Shown here: piece by piece, positions 6,176 to 14,384 of the stretch
Position numbering within the stretch: position 1 is the first letter of the stretch
Layout of the letters: every line of letters begins with the position of its first letter
From: Oscillospiraceae bacterium
Lineage (GTDB): Bacteria > Bacillota > Clostridia > Oscillospirales > Oscillospiraceae
Assembly: GCA_902785115.1 (NCBI GenBank)
Contig: CACZXQ010000002.1
Span: 1 to 51,658, forward strand
DNA: 51,658 nucleotides
Direction of reading: 5' to 3'
Made by a program: the position numbers and the translations under genes
The notes under the pieces: generated by a model
What the model was told of the DNA's origin: nothing
The model's input: only the letters and a program-made list of their open reading frames with translations
Databases searched by the model: none

Positions 6176-6940
6176 TCACTCGTCGCTTGATGCGTCACTT
6201 TTGCGCGGTCGCCCGCGCGCCGGCTTCGGTATCTCGCGCACATATTTATAATAAAGAAAGCCGTATTGCGTCGTCCGCCCCTCAACAAAGACATATCCCT
6301 TCGGAGCCTTGGGCGGTTTTGTGTCGCTGTAATGACGCAGCACCGGCGTCGGTTTCTCGTGGTCAGGCTTGACAAGGCTCTTTGTGCCCCGCCAATGCTT
6401 CGCGCCCTGTTCGGGCGTCCAATGGTCGAATAAGTATGTAGCAAGGCCGGTGTAGTCCTGCCCGTGGTCCACGCCGTCATACTTGACGTGTTCCCTCAGA
6501 TGGTCAATCCGGGCGATCTCTCCGCCGTCCCATTTCTCTTTGATGAACTCCTTCGGCACGCCCTCAATAATGGCGTGGAAGTGGATGCGATGCGTAGACT
6601 TCCCGCGTCCCATGACGGCGACGATGCGCGCGTCCGGGTATTTACGCAGCAGCCGCCGGATATAGTTGTCCAGCTCACGGCGCGCGGTGGGGAAGTCGTG
6701 GATCTCGTGCTCGTTGTCGAGCGTCAGCGTCGCATAATACGACGTCGGGCCAAAATTCGCGTTGACAATGCGAATAAAATGCCGCTTCGATTTTTCGAGG
6801 TTGTACTTTTCGCGCTCCGCCTCGTTCTTGAAGCGCGGGCGCGGCTTCGTCGAGCGGTCGATCACGATCCGCTCCGACACGTTAAAAACGATCTGCTCAC
6901 AGACAGCGCCGGAGAAGATGCGCGCTTTTACTGTTTTCAT
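6176..6940 (-). CDS. HUH-type replication initiator (Orf2/G2P-like)
   Basis: A 254-residue protein with the three marks of HUH endonucleases: a beta strand TLTLDNEHE (residues 71-79), the metal-binding H-F-H at 120-122 (HRIHFHAIIEGV), and downstream tyrosines in YTGLATYLFDHW (Y163, Y169) of which one should be the nicking residue. Proteins of this type start rolling-circle replication by nicking at a hairpin origin. ATG lies 8 nt after GGAGGGG. In a tailed phage it recalls gpA of P2. The long hairpin at 423-476 is a possible origin, though no nick site was identified. Confidence 0.7.
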   Translation of the reverse strand: MKTVKARIFSGAVCEQIVFNVSERIVIDRSTKPRPRFKNEAEREKYNLEKSKRHFIRIVNANFGPTSYYATLTLDNEHEIHDFPTARRELDNYIRRLLRKYPDARIVAVMGRGKSTHRIHFHAIIEGVPKEFIKEKWDGGEIARIDHLREHVKYDGVDHGQDYTGLATYLFDHWTPEQGAKHWRGTKSLVKPDHEKPTPVLRHYSDTKPPKAPKGYVFVEGRTTQYGFLYYKYVREIPKPARGRPRKSDASSDE

Positions 6941-6963
6941 ACCTTCATCCCCTCCGGCGCTTG

Positions 6964-6992
6964 TTGCTTTTTGTTGTGTTATGTCTTATGAT
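6964..6992 (+). promoter_or_regulatory. Probable promoter of the small + gene
   Basis: TTGCTT (6964-6969), a 17-bp spacer and TATGAT (6987-6992) lie just before the ATG at 7023, between two leftward genes. The -35 match is modest. Confidence 0.4.
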
Positions 6993-7022
6993 TGCCGTAC
7001 CACAACGAAAGGATTTGCTCTT

Positions 7023-7214
7023 ATGGAACTTACACAGGACGAACTTCAGACGATTTCCCGTGCAGTTTTCGCATACGCCGATTATTGGACGCAAAACCGG
7101 AACGATCCCGATGAATCGGCTGCTGTTTATGATTTTGGAAGCTCTCTTATCGGACGGAAAACCTGCGCTTCATCCAAGGACGCCGAGGATATTCGCGCCT
7201 TGCTTTTTCCGTGA
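7023..7214 (+). CDS. Small antisense-oriented protein, 63 aa
   Basis: A + strand gene set between leftward genes, with AAAGGA 8 nt before its ATG. It reads MELTQDELQTISRAVFAYADYW and is mostly helical and acidic. Its last codons CTT TTT CCG TGA contain a T-run; moving to the neighbouring frame there would add about 42 codons, open to 7338 (SLAEAVDTGKIPRDQYQMDN...). Whether that extension is used or is a decayed end is unclear. No family was recognised. Confidence 0.5.
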   Translation: MELTQDELQTISRAVFAYADYWTQNRNDPDESAAVYDFGSSLIGRKTCASSKDAEDIRALLFP

Positions 7215-7351
7215 CAGTCTGGCTGAAGCAGTTGACACAGGCAAGATTCCACGCGATCAATATCAAATGGATAACCGCGCCGTGAACACATTACTGCGAA
7301 AGCTGCGCAAGGCGTTCCCCAGCGAAACAGTCCCGTAAAATACGTCATCGT

Positions 7352-8083
7352 TCAAACCTCCAACTCAACCGTCATTCCTGCCGGCCCGCTATGCTCTGCG
7401 TCATAGCGCAGGTTGACCGTGACGCCGCGGATGGCCTTGCCGCCCACCGTTACCTCGACCTCGCCGGACATCCCTTCTTTAATGACGTTCCCAAATAGCG
7501 CCGTCAGCTGCTCCACCGTCATTTTCTTTCGGGCAATCTCGTTCTTTTCCTGTTTCGCCGGAGCTTCCGGCTCCTCGCCCGATGCCGAAACGGCGCGGCA
7601 AAGGTTTTCTACGTTTTTCTCCAACACATCTTTAGGCAACTGCTCGATCATTTTCTCCGCCGGCATCGGCGTTTCCTCCCGCTGCTTGACATCAAGAATG
7701 GGTACACTCATTTTCTGCACTTCCTCCACCGTTTTCCTTGCGCCTTTCTTCTTCGGGTAACGCAAAATCCCTTTGTCCCGCCGCCACTTCGTAAACGTCG
7801 AGATCCCGACGCCGAAGTGTTTTGCGATCTGCTCGTCCGGCACGTCCTTTTCGATCAGTTTCCGCGCCTCCGCCTCGTCGATCTCCGCCGTCTTTGGCCG
7901 TCCACCCTTGCTTTTTTCCGGCAGCAGTTCTCCGTCGATCAGCCCCAGCGAAAGGAGCTTGTTGTGGATCACGTTCTTGTCCACGGCGTTCAGGTCTGCA
8001 AGGATCTTGACTTGCGCCTTTTTGTCCGCCGCCGCGCGAAAGTTTCGCGCGATCTCCTCGTCTGTCATATAAAGCTCACGCAC
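7352..8083 (-). CDS. HTH-containing phage protein
   Basis: A 243-residue protein starting at GTG 8083 behind AAGGAGG. Residues about 1-55 (MTDEEIARNFRAAADKKAQVKILADLNA) and about 70-105 (EARKLIEKDVPDEQIAKHFGVGISTFTKWRRDKG) look like two helix-turn-helix units, the second like homeodomain-like/Hin-type readers. The C-terminal 60 residues form a beta-rich domain (EVEVTVGGKAIRGVTVNLRYDAEHSG). It probably binds DNA in early control or replication; the C-terminal part is not recognised. Confidence 0.6.
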   Translation of the reverse strand: MRELYMTDEEIARNFRAAADKKAQVKILADLNAVDKNVIHNKLLSLGLIDGELLPEKSKGGRPKTAEIDEAEARKLIEKDVPDEQIAKHFGVGISTFTKWRRDKGILRYPKKKGARKTVEEVQKMSVPILDVKQREETPMPAEKMIEQLPKDVLEKNVENLCRAVSASGEEPEAPAKQEKNEIARKKMTVEQLTALFGNVIKEGMSGEVEVTVGGKAIRGVTVNLRYDAEHSGPAGMTVELEV

Positions 8084-8531
8084 CGCCGCCGACCTCCTTC
8101 CGCCATCTGACTTTCATTTCATCCATGACAATTTCCTCTTGTATGTATCGTTCACCGGTCCAATGTGTCCCGCCGGCACGTCCGTCGCAGATAAAACCCG
8201 CGGCTCGCAGGCTTGCGCCCGGTTCGCTTTCGCGCGTATATGTAACAAGCCTTTTGTAGCCGAGCGCCTTTGCTGCTCTCCATGCGTGAGCGTATAGGAT
8301 CGAGCACGCATTTTTCGTTCCGTCCGTACAACAGCGGTTGACCTCCAACGTCAGGCCATCGTCAAAGTAGCGGCCCACCGGCCGGCCAACGATCGCCACA
8401 CCGCAAAGCCTTTCCCCGTCATAACATGAGATTGAAAACTTATGTCCGGCAGGCGGCTTGTTGTGTCTGTGATACTCGCTGACGAACGCGCGCGCCGTCT
8501 GAAAATCACACGGCCGTATTTCCAGCCCCAC
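8076..8531 (-). CDS. XF1762-type GNAT-like protein
   Basis: A 151-residue protein with a characteristic pattern: EYHRHNKPPAGHKFSI (residues about 19-34), GVAIVGRPVGRYFDDG, LEVNRCCTDGTKNACSILY and YTRESEPGASLRAAGF. This matches the XF1762 family, GNAT-fold proteins carried by many phages and thought to be acyltransferases. Start is GTG behind GGGAGG. The substrate is unknown. It overlaps its neighbours by 8 and 26 bp, so it is tightly coupled in the early operon. Confidence 0.75.
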   Translation of the reverse strand: MGLEIRPCDFQTARAFVSEYHRHNKPPAGHKFSISCYDGERLCGVAIVGRPVGRYFDDGLTLEVNRCCTDGTKNACSILYAHAWRAAKALGYKRLVTYTRESEPGASLRAAGFICDGRAGGTHWTGERYIQEEIVMDEMKVRWRKEVGGGA

Positions 8532-8874
8532 CGCCGCCGACCTCCCTTATCGCGTTAAGAACTCTCTGACAATGCCACACGGCTTTTTCCTCGCAATCGT
8601 CGTCGCCATTTCCTCCGTGCGGGCAAGCATGGCAAAACCGATCCGCGATCTCGTCCTGCACTTCCCAATAGTCGAACTCGCTTTCCACGGCGATGTGCTC
8701 AAAGTAATATTCCATGATTGCTTCGCAATCACAGCACCAAGCGCGCGTGAAGAAGTCGCCCTCCCATTTTCCACTTTGCCGCCGGTACAACTCGCCGGCT
8801 TCAATGGTCCTTCCGCACGCCTCGCATTTATGCGGCTTCCGCGCGACGTGACGTGTATCGTTGAAAAACTCCAT
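8506..8874 (-). CDS. Cys-rich zinc-binding protein
   Basis: A 122-residue protein with C18-x2-C21 (KCEACGRTIEAGELY), a CCDC cluster near residue 47 and a further pair, CHACPHGG, near residue 81, which suggests one or two zinc sites. The ATG is at 8872-8874. Such phage proteins often sit in early regions; function is unknown. It overlaps the next gene by 26 bp. Confidence 0.6.
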   Translation of the reverse strand: MEFFNDTRHVARKPHKCEACGRTIEAGELYRRQSGKWEGDFFTRAWCCDCEAIMEYYFEHIAVESEFDYWEVQDEIADRFCHACPHGGNGDDDCEEKAVWHCQRVLNAIREVGGGGAGNTAV

Positions 8875-8876
8875 GC

Positions 8877-9485
8877 TTACGTCGCCGCCTCCTCAACATA
8901 GCACCAGCTTTGAGGCGGCCTATGCAGCCAGTTTCCGCAAGGTATATCAAAATACCTCAGCCCCGGTAAAAGCGCCTTTGCCTCGTCGCCTTTTACTCCG
9001 TATTCACAGTCTTTACACCACGGCCACCCGTTCTTAATACACGGCTTGAAAAACTCGCCTATCTCGCGCGGCTTGTCGTAGATGGTCAATTTGGATATGT
9101 GCAGGCCGTGTCCCGCTTTTCCGTTGCCGAGGTATTCCATGATCTCCACATCGGAAAGGCAAGTGCCCGGAACTTCGTAATGCGTTACTAGAGCCGCCGG
9201 ATCGCTGCACGAAAACAGAAGTGGAATGTCCTTGTCGCATATAAATTCCGCCCACACGTGGCCTTTGCGAAGTCCCCACTTCTCACGGTTCCACACAGCG
9301 ACCTCGCCGTGCAGATCATCCCGGAAGAACTCGTTGCATCCGCTCAACGTACAGTAAAGATAGCCCTTGTATGGCGTCGGTATCTTTGGCGCGGTTTTCC
9401 GCACTTCAATGATCTTTTCTCTTGTGGCGATCTTTCGGCTCCAATTCGGACGCACGCTGAACATGACAGCTATTTCACCGCTCAT
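8877..9485 (-). CDS. ASCH/PUA-like phage protein
   Basis: A 202-residue protein. Its beginning (VMFSVRPNWSRKIATREKIIEVRKTAPK...PYKGYLYCT, then GHVWAEFICD) has the ASCH-domain pattern, a beta-barrel fold related to PUA that binds RNA or modified nucleotides. The C-terminal part has Cys and Trp clusters (GWPWCKDCEYG). The start at 9485 follows GAGGGGGAAGAA and overlaps the previous stop by ATGA. It is a common neighbour of DUF5131-like and methyltransferase genes in Clostridia phages. Confidence 0.65.
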   Translation of the reverse strand: MSGEIAVMFSVRPNWSRKIATREKIIEVRKTAPKIPTPYKGYLYCTLSGCNEFFRDDLHGEVAVWNREKWGLRKGHVWAEFICDKDIPLLFSCSDPAALVTHYEVPGTCLSDVEIMEYLGNGKAGHGLHISKLTIYDKPREIGEFFKPCIKNGWPWCKDCEYGVKGDEAKALLPGLRYFDIPCGNWLHRPPQSWCYVEEAAT

Positions 9486-9685
9486 TTCTTCCCCCTCGTT
9501 TCTGCGTATTCTTGCTCCCACCATCCTTTACACTTTTTGCAATCGTATTTCTCGCAGGCTCCTTGTTTTAAGTACCCGCACGGGCTTCCACCACATCCCA
9601 TTTTTTTATCGGGCAAATTATCGACCGAAAATCCTGCGTCAAACGTATCGTTCATTACCTCGATAAACTTCTCTTTGTTTGTCAC
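9482..9685 (-). CDS. Small Cys-rich protein, 67 aa
   Basis: Starts at GTG 9685, 7 nt after GGAGG. Five cysteines in the second half (GCGGSPCGYLKQGACEKYDCKKCKGWW) could bind a metal. It is coupled to both neighbours by 4-bp overlaps. No known function. Confidence 0.6.
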   Translation of the reverse strand: MTNKEKFIEVMNDTFDAGFSVDNLPDKKMGCGGSPCGYLKQGACEKYDCKKCKGWWEQEYAETRGKK

Positions 9686-9918
9686 GCTTTGTCCTCCGTC
9701 CCGTAATAGGCCCCCAAAATGTCCTCCACCGATTTCAGCCCGTACCGCTCGCAGATGTCCAGCGCCTTGATGTACTCGCGCACCGGCACGCGCTTCTTTC
9801 CCTCAAATCCAAGCGCAACCTTTTCGATCATTGCTGGCAGCATTTCCTTTTCCTTCCGTTCGCGCTCCCGCCGCGACGCTTCCAGCGACGGGAACAGTCC
9901 GCTTGTTCCTCCTGCCAT
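9682..9918 (-). CDS. Hypothetical early protein, 78 aa
   Basis: A charged, helical protein (RRERERKEKEMLPAMIEKVALGFEGKKRVPVREYIKALDICERYG) with a short acidic tail. The start ATG follows AAGGAGGGTTACATC. It overlaps the next gene by 4 bp. No domain was recognised. Confidence 0.55.
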   Translation of the reverse strand: MAGGTSGLFPSLEASRRERERKEKEMLPAMIEKVALGFEGKKRVPVREYIKALDICERYGLKSVEDILGAYYGTEDKA

Positions 9919-9939
9919 GATGTAACCCTCCTTGAATTG

Positions 9940-10119
9940 TTATTCTTTCATCCATGCCTCACGCACCACGGCGCACCAATCCACGGCCGTCGCCGCCTGC
10001 GCGCATTGCTTACAGACTGTTTCCGCTTTCGCGATGATTGCAAGCGCGCCGTTTCCCATGACGCCCTTATCGTCGGCGTTCACTTTCCGCTTGCAAATAT
10101 CGCAAAGTTCAACCTTCAC
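9940..10119 (-). CDS. Small zinc-finger-like protein, 59 aa
   Basis: Begins at GTG 10119, 8 nt after AAGGAGGG. Two Cys pairs (C6-D-I-C9 and C36-K-Q-C39) suit a single zinc knuckle. It overlaps the preceding gene by 11 bp. Function is unknown. Confidence 0.6.
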   Translation of the reverse strand: MKVELCDICKRKVNADDKGVMGNGALAIIAKAETVCKQCAQAATAVDWCAVVREAWMKE

Positions 10120-10582
10120 GATTCTTTCCCTCCTTAGTCGGCGCGCGCTGCGCCAGCCACCACGCCACTTCATTTCCGTGTGGACATTCCCCGTCGGTGA
10201 AGTCGCACGGATGAACTTCAAGCGTTTTGTGCGGCTCCTCCATCACGGTCACGGTTTCCGTCTTGCACTTGTCGCAGCACTCTTTCCCGAAATCGTCCAC
10301 CCAAGGCGGCCGGTATTCTGCATCCGTGAGAAATTCCGCCAGCTTCTCCGGCGTCATGCACATAATCCGGTCGTAGTTGTTCATGCCGCCGTGCGGCGTC
10401 ATTGCCGGCACGTCATACGCCAGCCGAAGCAGCCAGTCGATCACCTTCAGCATGGCGTCCTTGTTGATCCCGTTGTGTGTCGGCATCTGAGCGACGCGGA
10501 AGATCGCCTCGCCCTTTTCCTCCATCGTGTACTTGTCGCTGTCGATCTGAAGGAAGATCGCGCACGCTTTCCCGATTTTCAT
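10109..10582 (-). CDS. Hypothetical early protein, 157 aa
   Basis: Starts at ATG 10582 within an ATGA overlap with the upstream gene. The helical middle (YTMEEKGEAIFRVAQM...KVIDWLLRLAYDVP) is followed by a Cys pair cluster (CCDKCKTE) and a His/Cys-rich end (EVHPCDFTDGECPHGNE). No family was recognised; a zinc site is likely. Confidence 0.55.
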   Translation of the reverse strand: MKIGKACAIFLQIDSDKYTMEEKGEAIFRVAQMPTHNGINKDAMLKVIDWLLRLAYDVPAMTPHGGMNNYDRIMCMTPEKLAEFLTDAEYRPPWVDDFGKECCDKCKTETVTVMEEPHKTLEVHPCDFTDGECPHGNEVAWWLAQRAPTKEGKNREG

Positions 10583-10776
10583 GCTTCCACGACCTCGCAA
10601 TCTCCGTCCATAACGCCGAGCTGCGCACCGTTGATCCCGCCGGTCCCGCCGACGCGGATAAAAAACATCACGCCGGCGTCAACCGCTTTTTTCCCGACGA
10701 CCTCGTGAACGCTCCCGACCTCCGGCCGGACCTCCGCCGCCACCGGCAGCTCCTCACTTGTGATCTTGATTTTCAT
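10579..10776 (-). CDS. Hypothetical beta-rich protein, 65 aa
   Basis: Begins MKIKITSEELPVAAEVRPEVGS and continues with Val/Gly-rich strands (GVMFFIRVGGTGG). It resembles small phage proteins of unknown role that sit in early operons of Clostridia phages. It overlaps both neighbours. Confidence 0.55.
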   Translation of the reverse strand: MKIKITSEELPVAAEVRPEVGSVHEVVGKKAVDAGVMFFIRVGGTGGINGAQLGVMDGDCEVVEA

Positions 10777-10945
10777 GCTCTGTCTCCTTCCTTTGACAGT
10801 CAGGGCAAAGGCAATCGGTCCCGTCCGAAAGCGTCCATCCCGATCTTCTGAGGCGAGCGCAAAGCGCGTCGCCTAATTCCCATTCGTGCGACTGATACGC
10901 TCTTTTCCCGCAGCGGACGCACTCAAACCAAAGAGGTGGCTTCAT
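10754..10945 (-). CDS. Small zinc-ribbon protein, 63 aa
   Basis: The pairs C9-V-R-C12 and C46-P-D-C49 form a typical two-pair zinc ribbon around a short central segment (WELGDALCARLRRSGW). Function unknown; such ribbons often mediate DNA or protein contacts. Confidence 0.55.
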   Translation of the reverse strand: MKPPLWFECVRCGKRAYQSHEWELGDALCARLRRSGWTLSDGTDCLCPDCQRKETEHENQDHK

Positions 10946-10958
10946 TTCGCTTTCCCTC

Positions 10959-11423
10959 TCACACTTGATATTCGTGATAGAAAACGCCTTTTTCGTCGAG
11001 CACTTTGCGCTGCGCTGCCGTCATTGGCTTGTAGTCACATCGTATTGCCTCGTATGTTCTTACTCCGCTGACCCTTTGCAGCAGGTATTCCGGGTTCTTG
11101 AAAATCTTTACGAAGCCGCGCTCCTCTAACTCGCGTTCTCGCGCGTTAAGGACATAGTATGCAATTCCTGAGTGCGCTTCCGGTTTGCATCCGTAGAAGG
11201 TGCCATCCGGCGCGATCCATCCGGTGATTTGGCTGTTGTCCAACAGATAATCGCGCATGATTTCTTCCCATGTTCCTTCTCTGATCTCGTCGTCCGGCCG
11301 CGGATAGTAGTCATGGTGTCCTCCGGCGCTGTTAAAGAGCTTATTCCCGCGTATTTCCCACCAGCCATTTTCAATGACTTGCCCGTTTGCGTACCGACTG
11401 TATTCATGTAGGAACTTCGGCAT
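10959..11423 (-). CDS. Hypothetical early protein, 154 aa
   Basis: An aromatic-rich protein with a central helix (GTWEEIMRDYLLDNSQ) and a basic C-terminal part. It has no motif that I recognise. It follows the DUF5131-like gene after 13 nt in the same operon. Confidence 0.5.
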   Translation of the reverse strand: MPKFLHEYSRYANGQVIENGWWEIRGNKLFNSAGGHHDYYPRPDDEIREGTWEEIMRDYLLDNSQITGWIAPDGTFYGCKPEAHSGIAYYVLNARERELEERGFVKIFKNPEYLLQRVSGVRTYEAIRCDYKPMTAAQRKVLDEKGVFYHEYQV

Positions 11424-11436
11424 TTCCTCGCCCCCC

Positions 11437-12243
11437 TCACCACGGAAATTCCCGCCGCATATTCTCCTCGCCGACGATCGGGATCAGGCTGTCCTTCATA
11501 AACACCGGCACGCCTCGCGCGCCGCAGGAAGCGACGATGTAATTGATCCACGACTTTTCCGGCACGATCTTCCCGGAGCGGTTGCCGGTTTCCGCGCCGA
11601 TGATCACCCAATCGAAAGAACTGATCCAGTCCCATTCACTGACGCGGAGCGGACCACATATCGGCTCAATGCTGAGGAACTTCTTGTAACCATAAGGCAA
11701 GCTGTCGATCTCGTTGCTTGCCCCTATCGCTTTTTCTTCCGTCGTCGCTGTCGCTCCATACCAAAAGCTCGCGCCGCGCGGAAGGACATACCTCCACGAT
11801 GGGCTTCTTAAAACTTGTCCATAGCGCGCCGGATTTTTCGTCAGGAACAAATAGCGGTGCTGCGTCGCTTGCATCGTGGCCTCCATGACCGCCTCGATCC
11901 ACTCGTCCGGCACCCACGCGCCGAACAGGTCCGCCATGCTGCACACAAAGATCGTGCGCGGCTTCTTCCAATGCTGCGGCTCGTCCAGCCGGTAGCGGTG
12001 GAATGTTGGTTCAAACCCGAATGGGAACGGGTCGCGCCCGTCCGGTGCAAAATGGCCGGTTTCCGGTTCCCCCTGAGAAAAAGTCCATGGTTCCGTCAGT
12101 TCGTGGCATTTCCCATTCTTCTGGCCCGAATAGAGGCCAAAACGATGCACAATTCTCGCGGCATAGCAGTATTCGCACCCGTGCAGGCAACCTGTAACCG
12201 GGTTCCACGTAGCGTCACACCATTCGATCTTCGTCTTGTTCAT
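11437..12243 (-). CDS. DUF5131 (phage Gp37/Gp68) family protein
   Basis: A 268-residue protein. Residues 7-28 (EWCDATWNPVTGCLHGCEYCYA) contain C19-x3-C23-x2-C26, the cysteine pattern of radical-SAM iron-sulfur sites, and the start is the hallmark of the Gp37/Gp68 family. Further family blocks are FVCSMADLFG, YLFLTKNP, SIEPICGPL and DWVIIGAETG. The ATG at 12243 is 5 nt after GGAGGG. The reaction of this phage family is not known to me. It overlaps the upstream methyltransferase-like gene by 4 bp, so the two may act together. Confidence 0.8.
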   Translation of the reverse strand: MNKTKIEWCDATWNPVTGCLHGCEYCYAARIVHRFGLYSGQKNGKCHELTEPWTFSQGEPETGHFAPDGRDPFPFGFEPTFHRYRLDEPQHWKKPRTIFVCSMADLFGAWVPDEWIEAVMEATMQATQHRYLFLTKNPARYGQVLRSPSWRYVLPRGASFWYGATATTEEKAIGASNEIDSLPYGYKKFLSIEPICGPLRVSEWDWISSFDWVIIGAETGNRSGKIVPEKSWINYIVASCGARGVPVFMKDSLIPIVGEENMRREFPW

Positions 12244-12827
12244 GCTGTCCCTCCAAATATGCTTACTTGTCCCGGCTCCGCCGGCCGTTCCAGCGGCACA
12301 TATTCCGTTCGCGTCCTCATGTTCGGCGTCAGCCACACGCTCCACGCGACGTCCATCAAGGACGCGCCTTGCCCCGTAAAGTCCGGCCGCCAAGTCAGCG
12401 GAAGGACGAGCGACGGGGGAGAACGAAAGAACAGCGCGCGGCGAGATCCTGCGTGCCAATACTGAGATTTGAGCAGCAGCGCAAATGGCAAGCCGTTTTC
12501 CAGCGAGCGCCGGATAAAACTCTCCGCCGCCGAGAAAGGCGGATTTGTTACGATCGCCTGCACTCCGTCCGGCACCGGCGTCGCGAGATAGTCGTCGCCC
12601 GTCGTCCGTATGTCCGTTGCGATCACGCGGTTTCCGTATCGTTCGAGCACGCGCACCATCGCGCCGTCACCGGCCGCCGGTTCCCATATCGTGCTATTCT
12701 TCCATCCCAAGAAGTCCAGCAGCGCCGTCGTCACGTCCTCCGGCGTAGGGTAGAAGTCCATTTCACGGCGTCCCTTTTCCGGGTTCCCGCCGATGTTCTT
12801 TGCGCCTAAATGGTCAGTTTTGCTCAT
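12240..12827 (-). CDS. N6-adenine methyltransferase-like protein
   Basis: A 195-residue protein with DFYPTPEDV (residues 24-32), the SAM-binding WEPAAGDG (48-55), ATDI (70-73) and the catalytic-type NPPF (95-98). The order (SAM motif before NPPF) fits a class I DNA adenine methyltransferase. It is short and lacks an obvious target recognition domain. It overlaps both neighbours by ATGA. It may modify phage DNA against host restriction; specificity is unknown. Confidence 0.75.
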   Translation of the reverse strand: MSKTDHLGAKNIGGNPEKGRREMDFYPTPEDVTTALLDFLGWKNSTIWEPAAGDGAMVRVLERYGNRVIATDIRTTGDDYLATPVPDGVQAIVTNPPFSAAESFIRRSLENGLPFALLLKSQYWHAGSRRALFFRSPPSLVLPLTWRPDFTGQGASLMDVAWSVWLTPNMRTRTEYVPLERPAEPGQVSIFGGTA

Positions 12828-13777
12828 TCCGTCCCTCCGAACAGTCCGATTTGCTCGGACACTTCTTCTTTTGCCGCCCATTTTTTCGGGCTGTACTTTG
12901 AGAAATCAGGTTCCGCCTTGAAAATCAGCCGATTGTTACACCATCGTTGAAGATCGCGTATCTCCTGCGGCGCGTGCGGCTTGTCGTAAATCATCACATA
13001 CGGGTCGTAGCCAAGATCCCGCAGCGTATAGATACGATAAAGGTTTTCGTCCATCGTCGTATCGTAGTTGACCAGCGTGTAGACCGTCGCATACATCGCG
13101 TTGATCTTTCGCGTCGCCAATTCGCGGTAGAGGTTCAGCCCACGCAGCACCGCCGCGCTCTCTTTCATGTAATCCCACGCAAAATGGATCTGCTTCAGCT
13201 TGACGCGGTTGATCGCGGCGATGTTCTCCGGCGTCAGCAACCTACAATCTAGGCCCTGCGTGAAGTCCACATAAGCGCCGCTGTCTATCAACTGTTGCAG
13301 TAGCCTCATGTGCTCCGAGCACGCCAGCAGGTTTGGATCGAGGAGCACTATGTTTTTCTGCCCGCTCCACCATTCCGAAAGCTCTGCCACGCGGCAGGAA
13401 CGCCGCCCCTCTTTTTCGGCAACGATGCAGAAGTGGCACCCGCGCGGGCATCCCCGTGTCAAAAATCCGTATGCGGTATCTTTCGTCAGCTCAGGATAGA
13501 GGGAATAGTCAGGGCAGACGTGCTCGATCTCGTCCGGCAGTTTGTTGTCCAGTCCGTAACCGGTTCCGCCCTTTACGACCTCCGCCGCGTTCAGCGGCTC
13601 CGGCATATCGGGGCTGTATGTCTCGTCAAATACCTTGCTCATATAAACGCGGTCATACTGCCCGAATCCGTCCCACCATTCCACAACGTCGCCGCGGTCC
13701 TTGTGCCACGCGGACAGCTTCATCAATGCGAGGTTCGGGAAATTGTGCCCGTCCACGTCGATCAAACCGATCTTCAC
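12824..13777 (-). CDS. Radical SAM protein
   Basis: A 317-residue protein. TRGCPRGCHFC gives C110-x3-C114-x2-C117, the site for the [4Fe-4S] cluster that activates S-adenosylmethionine. The N-terminal 100 residues (IGLIDVDGHNFPNLALMKLSAWHK) look like the Rossmann-type domain of cobalamin-type radical SAM enzymes, and later blocks (LLDPNLLA, QGLDCRLL, FAWDY) fit the barrel. Start is GTG 13777. Phage homologues have no settled substrate. The neighbourhood (two methyltransferases, DUF5131, GNAT) points to nucleic-acid modification, an inference. Confidence 0.8.
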   Translation of the reverse strand: MKIGLIDVDGHNFPNLALMKLSAWHKDRGDVVEWWDGFGQYDRVYMSKVFDETYSPDMPEPLNAAEVVKGGTGYGLDNKLPDEIEHVCPDYSLYPELTKDTAYGFLTRGCPRGCHFCIVAEKEGRRSCRVAELSEWWSGQKNIVLLDPNLLACSEHMRLLQQLIDSGAYVDFTQGLDCRLLTPENIAAINRVKLKQIHFAWDYMKESAAVLRGLNLYRELATRKINAMYATVYTLVNYDTTMDENLYRIYTLRDLGYDPYVMIYDKPHAPQEIRDLQRWCNNRLIFKAEPDFSKYSPKKWAAKEEVSEQIGLFGGTE

Positions 13778-13778
13778 G

Positions 13779-14159
13779 CTACCGCCCCATGTACTCCGCG
13801 CCGATCACTTCGCCCTTGAACGGCACCGGCGCGCGGTCATATCCGACCGTCTTGACGTTTGGGTATCTCTCATTGAACGAAAAGAACGGCTGGTTATCCT
13901 TGATGATCGCCCGAAGCTCGTTGTCAAGCTGCACCTGTCGCGCGTCCTGCTCGTTGCACCGGATAAAGGCGTCGGCATAGTAGTCGCACTTCTCTTTGAG
14001 CGTCTTTGAAAGCTCCGATATGCGCCCATACCCCCATCCTTTTTCATGGAGGCAGACCATCATCACATCAAAAACAAACTGCTGCCCGAAATTCATGCCC
14101 TTGTTGTATTGCAGGCGGTCGCGCTCCTGCTGCCTCCGCACCATATCGTTTTTTCCCAT
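13779..14159 (-). CDS. Hypothetical phage protein, 126 aa
   Basis: A basic start (GKNDMVRRQQERDRLQ) is followed by a helical middle (FGQQFVFDVMMVCLHEKGWG) and a charged rest. It directly precedes the radical SAM gene, 1 nt apart. The pattern recalls small conserved early proteins of Clostridia phages; no function is known to me. Confidence 0.55.
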   Translation of the reverse strand: MGKNDMVRRQQERDRLQYNKGMNFGQQFVFDVMMVCLHEKGWGYGRISELSKTLKEKCDYYADAFIRCNEQDARQVQLDNELRAIIKDNQPFFSFNERYPNVKTVGYDRAPVPFKGEVIGAEYMGR

Positions 14160-14183
14160 GCGTCGCGCCTCCTTCTTTGCTTG

Positions 14184-14384
14184 TTATTGATCGCGCCCAT
14201 ATCCTTTCTCCTCAAAAAGACAGTCCGCGCAAATATCCTCCCAATCGTCGCCGTCTCGCCGGCTCTCCCATCCGGCATCCAGCTTTGCCCGCACAGCGTT
14301 CCGAAAACTCTCCTCACCCGGCAACTGCTTTTCGCAACAGTCGCATACCGGCACAAAGTACGGCCAATGCCTTTCAATGCTCAC
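14184..14384 (-). CDS. Small zinc-ribbon-like protein, 66 aa
   Basis: The start is GTG 14384, 7 nt after AGGAGG. The first Cys group (VCDCCEKQLPGEESF) and a second (ICADCLFEEKGY) can form one zinc site. It overlaps the end of the upstream methyltransferase gene by 11 bp. Function unknown. Confidence 0.55.
   Translation of the reverse strand: MSIERHWPYFVPVCDCCEKQLPGEESFRNAVRAKLDAGWESRRDGDDWEDICADCLFEEKGYGRDQ

Noticed and set aside
14333..14341. CGCAACAGT inside the gene at 14184-14384
   Set aside because: It is within a coding sequence, single, and not near a promoter; chance can explain a 9-mer.
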